From an uncultured Collinsella sp. (lineage in GTDB: Bacteria; Actinomycetota; Coriobacteriia; Coriobacteriales; Coriobacteriaceae): DNA of 6,233 bases. Of this stretch, positions 1 through 6,233 are shown in pieces. The notes under the pieces are model-generated. The model saw nothing but the letters and a program-made list of their open reading frames with translations, did no database searches and had not been told where the DNA came from. Where the stretch lies: contig CABSMN010000077.1 in assembly GCA_902478765.1 (NCBI GenBank), positions 1 to 6,233 of the forward strand, written 5' to 3'. The first letter of the stretch is position 1. Each line of letters begins with the position of its first letter. The translations under genes were made by a program, and so were the position numbers.

Positions 1-33
1 TCGTCGGCAGCGTCAGATGTGTATAAGAGACAG
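1..33 (+). other. Untrimmed Nextera Read 1 transposase adapter
   Basis: These bases are the Illumina Nextera Read 1 adapter: TCGTCGGCAGCGTC (1-14) followed by the 19-bp Tn5 mosaic end AGATGTGTATAAGAGACAG (15-33). They are library-preparation sequence and not part of the genome. Open reading frames that start here, with the peptide beginnings MCIRDR and MYKRQ, are artefacts. Genomic sequence begins at base 34. The segment is a perfect reverse complement of 6187-6219, so the contig appears to have 33-bp terminal inverted repeats that are purely technical. Confidence 0.98.
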
Positions 34-758
34 ATTACAAGACGTGGAAGAACAAGGAGACGCTCGTCGCATCGCTCAACGAGCTTATTGCCTTCCAGGA
101 CGAGGTGCTGCCCAACGCGCACGGCTCGGTCTACGTGCCGCCGTCAAATATCCTTTCGGCCCGCGCGCGCAAGCTCATCGGCACCGACGTTCCGCGCATT
201 AAGACCATCGCCAGCACGTATTTTGAGGACGGCACCGACCTGCCGTACGTACAGGAGTTTGGCGTGGCGAGCGATGGCATTGTGGAGCAGCCGCGCATTG
301 TTTCGGGCGGCATGGTCGACGATTCCTATATGCGCCTGGCAGCCGTGTCCGAGCTCAACATGCACTACGTGAGCACGCACTTTATGCATCCGGACGACCT
401 GCTCGATCCCGATCGCGGCGCCAAGGAGGGCTGGGAAGTCTACAAGGGCGGCCTGACCGACTACCTGGACTGGCTTACCAAGTCTGCGCCCGACCTGCGG
501 CGCCAGACCGGTTCGGAATGCTCGGGTGCCATCCAGCGCTTTTCGTCCGTGACGGTGAGTGTGGATGCAAACGCAGATGCCTGGACGCTCAGCCTGGGTA
601 ATTTCCACGACGAGGCGTGGCTCATGTTCCGTGCCAACAATGGCGAGCCGGGCGCAGTCACGGGTGGCGAGATTACGCATCTGACGGGCGACCTGTACCT
701 GGTCAAAGCCACGGACAAGACGGTGATCATTGCGCGCAAGGAGGGTGGCGACAGATGA
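34..758 (+). CDS. PelA/DUF2194-like polysaccharide deacetylase, C-terminal part
   Basis: This gene is cut at its 5' end by the contig boundary. The first whole genomic codon is at 36, and 240 residues remain before the TGA at 756-758. The position just upstream of pelF, and the look of the fragment, suggest the DUF2194 family that replaces or accompanies PelA in Gram-positive Pel clusters. Such proteins are thought to trim or N-deacetylate the polymer outside the membrane. In fragment numbering, residues 31-38 read SVYVPPSN, resembling the catalytic-loop motif of NodB-type deacetylases. Residues 110-121 hold a histidine-rich segment with H110, H115 and H118 in HFMHPDD, a plausible metal or active-site motif. 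From about residue 150 the chain is beta-rich with few charged clusters, suggesting an accessory beta-sandwich domain. The end overlaps pelF by 4 nt (ATGA). The missing N-terminus should hold any signal peptide or membrane anchor and the first deacetylase motifs. Family assignment is moderately sure; enzymatic activity is inference. Confidence 0.66.
738..744 (+). promoter_or_regulatory. Shine-Dalgarno of pelF
   Basis: AAGGAGG lies 10 nt before the ATG at 755, inside the last codons of the preceding gene. It supports 755 as the pelF start over the longer open frame that begins at 617. Confidence 0.7.
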
Positions 759-2182
759 GAATCTGCTTGGTACTCGAGGGTTGCTACCCCTATGTGCACG
801 GCGGCGTATCTACCTGGATGCATGGCTATATCCATGCCATGCCCGAGCACGAGTTTGTGCTGTGGGTGATCGGCGCGCATGCTGCCGACCGCGGCAAATT
901 TGTCTACGAACTGCCCGGCAACGTGGTCGAGGTGCACGAGGTGTTCCTGGACGATGCCCTGCGGCTTTCGGGCGAGCAGCACGAAGCCAGTTTTAACGAC
1001 CGTGAGCGCGAGGCGCTACGCCGCCTGGTGTCGCTCTCCAATCCGGATTGGGACGTGCTGTTCGACATTTTCCAGCGCCGTCGCGTGCATCCGCTCTCGT
1101 TTTTGCAGAGCCGAACGTTTATGGATATCTTTCGCGATGTGTGCCTGGCCGAGTACCCCTACACGCCCTTTGCCGATGCATTCCACACCATGCGCTCCAT
1201 GTTGCTTCCCGTGCTCTACCTGTTGGGCAGCGAGGTGCCGGTGGCCGATGTGTACCACGCCATCTCGACCGGCTACGGTGGCCTGCTCGCCTGCCTGGGC
1301 TCAAGCGTTCGCCATGCGCCGGTGCTGCTGACCGAACATGGCATCTATACCCGCGAGCGCGAGGAAGAGATCATTCGCGCCGATTGGGTGGTGCCGTCGT
1401 TTAAGGACCGCTGGATCCGCTTTTTCTACCTGCTTTCGGAGGAGATCTACCGCCGCGCCTTCCGCGTGACGAGTTTGTTCCATAACGCCCGCAAGACGCA
1501 GATCGATATGGGCTGCGATGCGGACAAATGCCTGGTCATCCCCAACGGCATCCAGTTCAACCGCTTTAAGGACATTCCCTTAAAGCCCGATGACGGCTGG
1601 GTGGACATTGGCGCTGTGGTGCGCCTGGCGCCCATCAAGGACGTCAAGACCATGATCTATGCCTTCTTTGAGTTGCACGAGCGCCTGCCCAAGGTGCGCC
1701 TGCACATCATGGGCGGCGTGGACGACGAAGAGTACGGCGCCGAGTGCCACGCGCTGGTCGATACCCTGGGCGTGCGCGACCTGATCTTTACCGGTCGCGT
1801 CAACGTGGTCGAGTACATGGAAAAGCTCGACTTTACCATTTTGACGAGCATCTCCGAGGGCCAGCCGCTTAGCGTGCTGGAGTCGCTTGCAGCGCGTCGT
1901 CCCTGCGTGACGACCGAGGTGGGCTGCTGCCGCGAGCTGCTCGAAGGCGCCCCGGGCGACGACTTTGGCGTGGCGGGTTTTGTGACGCCGCCCATGTATC
2001 GCAAGGGCTTGGCCGATGCCATGGAGCGCATGTGCGTGAGCCGCGCCCGTCGCATTGAGATGGGGGAGCGCGGGCAGCGTCGCGTTGCCACGTACTTTTT
2101 GCACGAGCAGATGCTCGCCAACTATCGCGCGCTGTACGACGAGACGGCGTGTGCGTTTAACCTGCCCAGAGAGGGGGAGTAG
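755..2182 (+). CDS. pelF: PelF-type GT4 glycosyltransferase
   Basis: The 475-residue soluble protein has no signal peptide or membrane segment and should act in the cytosol. PelF proteins transfer sugar from a UDP-sugar to build the Pel exopolysaccharide before export. The N-terminal half (about 1-260) matches the DUF3492 domain typical of PelF, starting with a beta strand and the glycine loop G16-G17-V18-S19-T20-W21. It also holds T193-E194-H195-G196-I197-Y198, a hallmark segment of the family. The C-terminal half is a GT4 Rossmann domain: P263-N264-G265-I266, then V288-V289-R290-L291 with K295, whose Arg and Lys normally hold the nucleotide diphosphate. The EX7E motif E368-G-Q-P-L-S-V-L-E376 is intact. 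The start at 755 is chosen because of the Shine-Dalgarno at 738-744, the 4-nt overlap with the preceding stop, and an N-terminus fitting GT-B proteins. It is somewhat shorter than P. aeruginosa PelF (about 507 residues). Polymer identity cannot be read from the sequence. Confidence 0.93.
   Translation: MRICLVLEGCYPYVHGGVSTWMHGYIHAMPEHEFVLWVIGAHAADRGKFVYELPGNVVEVHEVFLDDALRLSGEQHEASFNDREREALRRLVSLSNPDWDVLFDIFQRRRVHPLSFLQSRTFMDIFRDVCLAEYPYTPFADAFHTMRSMLLPVLYLLGSEVPVADVYHAISTGYGGLLACLGSSVRHAPVLLTEHGIYTREREEEIIRADWVVPSFKDRWIRFFYLLSEEIYRRAFRVTSLFHNARKTQIDMGCDADKCLVIPNGIQFNRFKDIPLKPDDGWVDIGAVVRLAPIKDVKTMIYAFFELHERLPKVRLHIMGGVDDEEYGAECHALVDTLGVRDLIFTGRVNVVEYMEKLDFTILTSISEGQPLSVLESLAARRPCVTTEVGCCRELLEGAPGDDFGVAGFVTPPMYRKGLADAMERMCVSRARRIEMGERGQRRVATYFLHEQMLANYRALYDETACAFNLPREGE
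2171..2179 (+). promoter_or_regulatory. Shine-Dalgarno of pelG
   Basis: The purine tract GAGGGGGAG forms the last sense codons of pelF and ends 6 nt before the pelG ATG at 2186. pelF stops at 2182, so ribosomes ending pelF are placed to restart on pelG. Confidence 0.7.
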
Positions 2183-2185
2183 CCG

Positions 2186-3730
2186 ATGGCCGGAATTGGT
2201 TTTGAGCTCAAGCGCCTGTTTAGGCGCAAGGGCCTGTTTGCCACGATGCGTGCTTACGGCTACGCCGGCATTGTGTGCACGGGTCCCATGCTGTTGGGCG
2301 TGCTGCTCCAGGTGGGTATCTTGGTGCTGTGCGGTCTGTGGGGTGTGGGCCGTGCCAACCAGGATCTGCTGGTGTGCATGGTGACCTACACACTGCTGGC
2401 CTCACTTTTGCTCACGAGCTTTTTCTCCATGCCGGTCACGCGCTTTTTGGCTGATATGTTGTTTGCCGAGCGCGAGGATGAGATACTGCCTTCGTTTTGG
2501 GGCTCTAACGCCATCATGCTCGTTGCGGGCACGGTGCTCTACGGCGTCTTTTTGCTGTTCTCGGGCGCCACGCTGCTGCAGGGGCTGCTGTGCCTGTGGC
2601 TGTTCAACATTATGATCGTCAACTGGAACGGCATGAGTTACCTCACGGCCATCAAGGATTACCGCGGCATCCTTTGCAGCTTTGCGGCCGCCATTGGCGT
2701 GTCGTGCCTGTGCGCCCTGGCCGCGCTGGCGCTGGGACTGCCGCCGGTCGAGGGCCTGTTGGCGTCAATTGCTCTGGGCTACGGCGTCATGCTCGCCTGG
2801 GACGTGGTACTGCTGTACCGGTATTTTCCTCAGAGCGACCGCAGCCCCTGGCCCTTTTTGCAGTGGCTCGATCAGTTTATGCCGCTGGCGCTCACGGGTC
2901 TGTTAACCAATCTGGGACTCTTTGCGCACCTGGTGATTATTTGGGCCGGTCCCATTGGCGTGCAGGTCAAGGGCTTGTTTTATGGCGCGCCCTACTACGA
3001 TGTGCCGGCGCTCATCGCGTTTTTGACGATCCTGGTCACGACCGTCAACTTTGTGGTCTCGGTCGAGGTCAATTTCTATCCGCGCTATCGCGACTACTAC
3101 AGCCTGTTTAACGACGGCGGCGTGGTGGGCGATATTGTGGTGGCCGAGGAGGAGATGCTTTCCACGCTCAACAGCGAACTGCGCTTTTGCGCGCTCAAGC
3201 AGCTGTTTGTGACGGCGGCGGTCATTTCGCTCGAGACCACAGTGCTCTCGGCCCTGCCGCTGGGCTTTAACAATCTTATGCACGGGTATTTTCGCACGTT
3301 ATGCGTAGGCTACGGCCTGTATGCCGTGGGCAACACGATCCTGCTTATCTTGCTGTACTTTACCGACTACAAGGGAGCCGTTCTGGCCTCGGGCCTGTTT
3401 GCCGGTGTGGCAGGGCTGGCGACCGCCGTGTCGTTGCTTTTGCCGCAGCAGTTTTACGGCTTTGGCTTCTTGTTGGGTGCGGTGGTGTTTTTTATCGTGG
3501 CCCTGCTGCGGCTCGATACCTATACCGCCAACTTGCCGTATCGTATCCTGAGCCAGCAGCCCATTGTGGCGACCGACAAAACGGGTCGCTTTACACAGCT
3601 GGGCCGCTTGCTCGACCGTGCCGAGCAGCGCTATGAGGAGTGCCGCCGCAAGGGCGTGCCGCACGGCGCGTTTCAGCGCGCAGTAGTTCGCGTGTATCGC
3701 AACCATTGGGGAGGTTCTGATGATCGATAA
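2186..3730 (+). CDS. pelG: PelG-type polysaccharide transporter
   Basis: This 514-residue polytopic membrane protein should export the polymer made by PelF. PelG belongs to the MOP flippase superfamily. The start M-A-G-I-G-F-E-L-K-R-L is typical of PelG: an amphipathic N-terminus precedes the first membrane helix. By hydrophobicity I count about 12 helices, near residues 24-52, 60-85, 107-127, 130-150, 161-185, 188-211, 230-253, 270-292, 335-360, 366-390, 394-417 and 420-442. A large soluble loop (about 293-334) lies between helices 8 and 9 and contains YPRYRDYY and an acidic stretch. After the last helix comes a charged tail of about 72 residues (443-514) with no obvious membrane segment. 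P. aeruginosa PelG is about 456 residues, so the tail accounts for the extra length. In Gram-negative bacteria PelG works with PelD and PelE, neither of which is in this window. The gene starts 3 nt after pelF and overlaps the next gene by 11 nt. The family call is strong; exact helix ends are estimates. Confidence 0.92.
   Translation: MAGIGFELKRLFRRKGLFATMRAYGYAGIVCTGPMLLGVLLQVGILVLCGLWGVGRANQDLLVCMVTYTLLASLLLTSFFSMPVTRFLADMLFAEREDEILPSFWGSNAIMLVAGTVLYGVFLLFSGATLLQGLLCLWLFNIMIVNWNGMSYLTAIKDYRGILCSFAAAIGVSCLCALAALALGLPPVEGLLASIALGYGVMLAWDVVLLYRYFPQSDRSPWPFLQWLDQFMPLALTGLLTNLGLFAHLVIIWAGPIGVQVKGLFYGAPYYDVPALIAFLTILVTTVNFVVSVEVNFYPRYRDYYSLFNDGGVVGDIVVAEEEMLSTLNSELRFCALKQLFVTAAVISLETTVLSALPLGFNNLMHGYFRTLCVGYGLYAVGNTILLILLYFTDYKGAVLASGLFAGVAGLATAVSLLLPQQFYGFGFLLGAVVFFIVALLRLDTYTANLPYRILSQQPIVATDKTGRFTQLGRLLDRAEQRYEECRRKGVPHGAFQRAVVRVYRNHWGGSDDR
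3708..3714 (+). promoter_or_regulatory. Shine-Dalgarno of the CotH-like gene
   Basis: GGGGAGG lies within the last codons of pelG, 5 nt before the ATG at 3720. It favours this start over the in-frame ATG at 3735, which would be 20 nt away. Confidence 0.7.
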
Positions 3731-5489
3731 GTTGATGTCTCGCCGCTGTCTGATCGAGGCGGCTGCCGGCGCGCTGCTGCTTTCGGGCTGCTCATCTCAG
3801 GACGAATCCTCGACAAATAAGGTAAAAAAGCAGGACGAGATTAAAAAGGCCGAGGCCTCCGACCAGTCCAAGCATCTGCGCGATAAGGACGAGCTGTACG
3901 AGGTCTATGATGACTCGGGCATTGTGACCATGTACCTGACGGTCTCGCGCGGCAACAGCTCCGAGAACACGGACCATAGCTGGGCCGAGATCAACACGTA
4001 CTCGGTGTATGACTATGCCGACATGGGCGTGACGCGCTATCAGGTTATGGGCCTGCTGCAGGCGGGCGACGAAGACGGCCCGGTGGCCGGCGAGGTTGGC
4101 TATGGCGAGGAAGCGCCCAATGCCACCGTGCAGGTGCGCGGTCAGACATCGAGCATGAACTCGCAAAAGAATTACAAGGTGGAGCTCAAAAAGGGCAAGG
4201 GTACCTGGCGCCAACAGCGCGCGATTGCGCTCAACAAGCACATGGGCGAGGGTATGCGTTTTCGCAACAAGATGGCCTACGACCTTATCCGTGGGATTCC
4301 CCAGATGATGGGTCTGCGCACGCAGTTTGTGCATCTGTGGGTGTGCGACCAGACCGAAAAGACCAACGACACCTTTGAGGACTACGGCCTGTTTACGCAG
4401 GTGGAGCAGCTCAACAAGACGGCGCTAAAGGTACATGGCCTGGATAAGAGCGGGCACCTGTACAAGGTGAACAGTTTTGATTTCCATCGCTACGAGGACA
4501 CCATTAAGCTCGCCGACGATCCCGACTACAACCAGGCAAGCTTTGAGGGCATGCTCGAGATTAAGGGCGATACGGACCACACCAAGCTCATCGAGATGCT
4601 CGATGCGCTCAACGACGAATCGCAAAAGATCGATGATGTGCTCGATACCTACTTTGATACCGAGAATTTGGTCTATTGGATGGCGTTTCAGATCCTGACG
4701 GGCAACTGCGATACGCAGAACCGCAACTGCTATCTGTACAGCCCGCTTAACTCCAAGGTCTGGTACATCCTGGATTGGGATAACGACGGCATGCTGCGTA
4801 AGCTTGAGCTGAGCCTGACGGGGTTCTCGGATTATGCGAGCTGGGAGCGCGGCGTAAGCAACTACTGGGGCAACGTGCTGTTCAATCGTGCGCTGCGCAG
4901 CAAGTCGTTCCGCAGCGAACTCGACCGTGCCGTCAAGGACTTGCGCTCGTATTTGACCGAGACTCGCCTGGCCAAGATGATCAAGCACTACCGCGAGGTG
5001 ACTGAATCCCTGGTCTTTGCTTCGCCCGATATCGACAATCTGCCTGTCACCAAGGACCAATACGAGCAGATCGCCGCGGCGATTCCCTCCGAGATCGAGG
5101 AGAACTACAAGAGCTTTCGCGAGAGTTTTAAAAAGCCCATGCCGTTCTACATCGGCGTGCCGCAGATCGATAACGGTAAGCTGCGTATTAACTGGGATGC
5201 GTCCTACGACTTTGAGGCGCGCGACATTCGCTACACCGTGGAGCTTGCGCGTGACTATGCCATAAGCGACGTGGTCTTTAAGGCCGAGGACGTGCTGCTT
5301 CCCGAGGTGACCTGTGATGCGCCCGATACCGGCCAGTTTTTTGTGCGCGTGCGTGCCACCAACTCCGACGACTTTACGCAAGATGCGTTTGACTACTATG
5401 TGACCGACGACGGCAAGCACTACGGCATGAAGTGTTTTTACGTGCAAGACGGCGGTAAGGTCGTGGAGGACACGTATGAGGAGGGCTAG
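3720..5489 (+). CDS. CotH kinase-like lipoprotein with C-terminal FN3-like domain
   Basis: The 589-residue protein begins with an export signal: R8-R9 inside S-R-R-C-L-I, a short hydrophobic stretch, then the lipobox L21-S22-G23-C24. C24 is the likely lipid-modified first residue of the mature protein. A hydrophilic Lys/Glu/Asp-rich linker follows to about residue 60. The rest resembles the CotH family (PF08757), atypical protein-kinase-like enzymes known from the Bacillus spore coat kinase CotH. Visible hallmarks are R140-G141-Q142-T143-S144-S145 followed by K150-N-Y-K153, the NKMAYDL helix, the YGLFTQVEQLNK segment, N329-C-D331-T-Q-N-R335-N, and L351-D352-W-D354-N-D356. The two Asp-containing motifs match the expected catalytic and metal-binding sites. 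From about 474 to 570 there is a beta-rich stretch (KLRINWDASYDFEARDIRYTV and on) resembling a fibronectin type III domain. CotH proteins are often found beside VTC proteins, as here. The target is unknown and could be a surface protein or the polysaccharide. Kinase activity is inferred from family, not shown. Confidence 0.87.
   Translation: MIDKLMSRRCLIEAAAGALLLSGCSSQDESSTNKVKKQDEIKKAEASDQSKHLRDKDELYEVYDDSGIVTMYLTVSRGNSSENTDHSWAEINTYSVYDYADMGVTRYQVMGLLQAGDEDGPVAGEVGYGEEAPNATVQVRGQTSSMNSQKNYKVELKKGKGTWRQQRAIALNKHMGEGMRFRNKMAYDLIRGIPQMMGLRTQFVHLWVCDQTEKTNDTFEDYGLFTQVEQLNKTALKVHGLDKSGHLYKVNSFDFHRYEDTIKLADDPDYNQASFEGMLEIKGDTDHTKLIEMLDALNDESQKIDDVLDTYFDTENLVYWMAFQILTGNCDTQNRNCYLYSPLNSKVWYILDWDNDGMLRKLELSLTGFSDYASWERGVSNYWGNVLFNRALRSKSFRSELDRAVKDLRSYLTETRLAKMIKHYREVTESLVFASPDIDNLPVTKDQYEQIAAAIPSEIEENYKSFRESFKKPMPFYIGVPQIDNGKLRINWDASYDFEARDIRYTVELARDYAISDVVFKAEDVLLPEVTCDAPDTGQFFVRVRATNSDDFTQDAFDYYVTDDGKHYGMKCFYVQDGGKVVEDTYEEG
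5465..5469 (+). promoter_or_regulatory. Shine-Dalgarno of the VTC-domain gene
   Basis: GGAGG lies in the last codons of the CotH-like gene, 6 nt before the ATG at 5476, and supports that start. A second purine-rich tract (GAGGAGGG, 5478-5485) falls inside the first codons and has no well-spaced in-frame start after it. Confidence 0.6.
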
Positions 5490-6186
5490 CGCGCTGCTTG
5501 AGCGCTTGGCGGCTCCGCCTGCGCGTGCAACGCAGGAGCGTTACCGCCACGAGCTAAAATATCTCATTAACGAGGGCGAGCACGCCGCGCTTGCCTGTCG
5601 CATGGCGCCGGTGTTTAAGCTGGACAAGCATGCGCGGGCGGGCGGTTACACTATTCGCAGCCTGTATTTTGACGACTACTGCAACTCGGCCTACGAGGAA
5701 AAAGACGCCGGTATTCTCATGCGCAAAAAGTATCGCGTGCGCATCTATAACGGCAGCGACAAGGTGATTAAGCTCGAGCGCAAAAAGAAGTACGGTAGCT
5801 GGATTTACAAGGAGGATGCGCCACTTACGCGCGGTGAGTTTGAGCAGATTCTGGCTGGCGACTACGACTTTTTGCTGAGGAGCCCTTATCCGCTCTGTCG
5901 CGAGTTCTACATCGAGTGTATCTGCAACATGATGCGCCCGCGGACCATCGTGGACTATGAGCGCGAGCCGTGGGTGATGGACGAGGGCACCGTGCGCATC
6001 ACGTTTGACATGAACGTGCGTGCCGCGGTGGGTAGCTTTGACATCTTTGACGCTACCTTGCCCGCGCTGCCCGTGCTGGAGCCCGGAAAGCTGGTGATGG
6101 AGGTCAAGTTTACCGAGTTTTGCTCGCAGCTGGTGCGCGATATGGTGCCGCCGGGTGCGGCCGAACTCACGGCGGTCTCTAAGTAC
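5476..6186 (+). CDS. VTC-domain polyphosphate polymerase, 3' end missing
   Basis: 237 genomic codons are present; the apparent continuation L-S-L-I-H-I is translated adapter. The protein resembles the VTC domain (PF09359), the tunnel-shaped polymerase that makes polyphosphate from ATP in yeast Vtc4 and occurs as stand-alone bacterial proteins. Visible motifs are H25-E26-L27-K28 on the first tunnel strand, I60-R61-S-L-Y-F-D-D, Y86-R87-V-R89-I-Y (the paired Arg of the substrate site), K99-L-E101-R-K-K-K, V159-D-Y-E-R163, I175-T-F-D178, M208-E209-V-K211-F (E209 likely binds metal), and S235-K236-Y237, where a conserved Lys is expected. The fold is therefore almost complete and probably only a few C-terminal residues are lost. 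There is no SPX domain, signal peptide or membrane helix, so it should be cytosolic. Its first 14 nt overlap the CotH-like gene. Residues 1-20 are Ala/Arg-rich and poorly family-like, so the true start could be slightly later. Bacterial VTC genes are often followed by a DUF4956 membrane protein; the contig ends too early to see it. Confidence 0.88.
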
Positions 6187-6233
6187 CTGTCTCTTATACA
6201 CATCTGACGCTGCCGACGAAGCTAGAAGTGTAG
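6187..6233 (-). other. Nextera adapter read-through with i5 index
   Basis: The mosaic end CTGTCTCTTATACACATCT (6187-6205) is followed by GACGCTGCCGACGA (6206-6219), then AGCTAGAA (6220-6227) and GTGTAG (6228-6233). This is the Read 1 side of a Nextera library read in reverse. The 8-base segment is the reverse complement of TTCTAGCT, which I recall as Nextera XT i5 index S515, and GTGTAG is the start of the P5 flow-cell sequence. None of it is genomic. Confidence 0.97.

Larger units (their letters stand above)
34..6186 (+). other. Probable single operon: Pel core plus CotH/VTC branch
   Basis: All five genes run in one direction. Junctions are a 4-nt overlap (755-758), a 3-nt gap (2183-2185), an 11-nt overlap (3720-3730) and a 14-nt overlap (5476-5489), each with a ribosome binding site in the upstream gene. 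No intergenic space exists for a terminator or for a promoter outside coding sequence. The promoter and any c-di-GMP receptor gene such as pelD would lie left of the window. Transcription as one unit is inferred from spacing. Confidence 0.8.

Noticed and set aside
17..372. Two open frames starting at 17 and 19
   Set aside because: Both begin within the adapter, and the rest is out of frame with the DUF2194-like gene.
617..754. An upstream extension of PelF to an ATG at 617
   Set aside because: It would overlap the previous gene by over 140 nt, adds residues unlike PelF, and the ATG at 755 has its own Shine-Dalgarno and a proper GT-B N-terminus.
4425..5447. A 340-codon open frame on the minus strand
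   Set aside because: It is antisense to the CotH-like gene, shows no recognisable motif or ribosome binding site, and is explained by the GC-rich codon pattern of the + strand gene. Similar minus-strand frames opposite the other genes were dismissed for the same reason.
34..6186. CRISPR array, tRNA, rRNA, riboswitch or intrinsic terminator
   Set aside because: I saw no spaced direct repeats, no tRNA-like cloverleaf and no stem followed by a T-run; coding sequence covers the whole insert with a largest gap of 3 nt.
6187..6207. Apparent C-terminal residues LSLIHI and stop codon of the VTC protein
   Set aside because: These codons are translated from adapter sequence, so the real C-terminus is not in the window.
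1..6219. 33-bp terminal inverted repeats suggesting a transposon
   Set aside because: The repeats are the Nextera adapter with the Tn5 mosaic end from library preparation; no transposase gene is present.

Overview
The window is a GC-rich bacterial contig (by eye about 60% GC). It is fully coding on the + strand between two sequencing-adapter remnants. Bases 1-33 and 6187-6233 are untrimmed Illumina Nextera adapter, the right one with an i5 index. The biological insert is therefore 34-6186, and both end genes are cut by the contig and not by biology. The style points to a high-GC Gram-positive gut actinobacterium, with Coriobacteriia such as Collinsella my best guess. The reasons are frequent TTT and GAT codons on a GC-rich background, an exported lipoprotein, and a Pel cluster in which a DUF2194-type protein sits next to pelF and pelG. 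This taxonomic call is an impression and not a computed result.

Layout, left to right: (1) 34-758, the C-terminal 240 residues of a PelA/DUF2194-like putative polysaccharide deacetylase. (2) 755-2182, PelF, a cytosolic GT4 glycosyltransferase. (3) 2186-3730, PelG, a polytopic MOP-superfamily polysaccharide transporter with an unusual C-terminal cytosolic-type tail. (4) 3720-5489, a CotH kinase-like lipoprotein with a twin-arginine-like signal and a C-terminal beta-sandwich (FN3-like) domain. (5) 5476-6186, a VTC-type polyphosphate polymerase domain protein missing only its extreme C-terminus.

The junctions are a 4-nt ATGA overlap, a 3-nt gap, an 11-nt overlap and a 14-nt overlap. Each has a visible Shine-Dalgarno sequence inside the preceding gene. 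There is no room for an internal promoter or terminator between genes, so this looks like a translationally coupled operon whose promoter lies upstream of the window.

Working model: PelF polymerises a Pel-like amino-sugar polymer, PelG exports it, and the DUF2194/PelA-like protein modifies it. The CotH lipoprotein and the VTC polymerase add a phosphate-related branch that the classical Gram-negative pel operon lacks. The most interesting question is how an exported kinase-like lipoprotein obtains a phosphate donor, and whether the neighbouring polyphosphate polymerase provides it.
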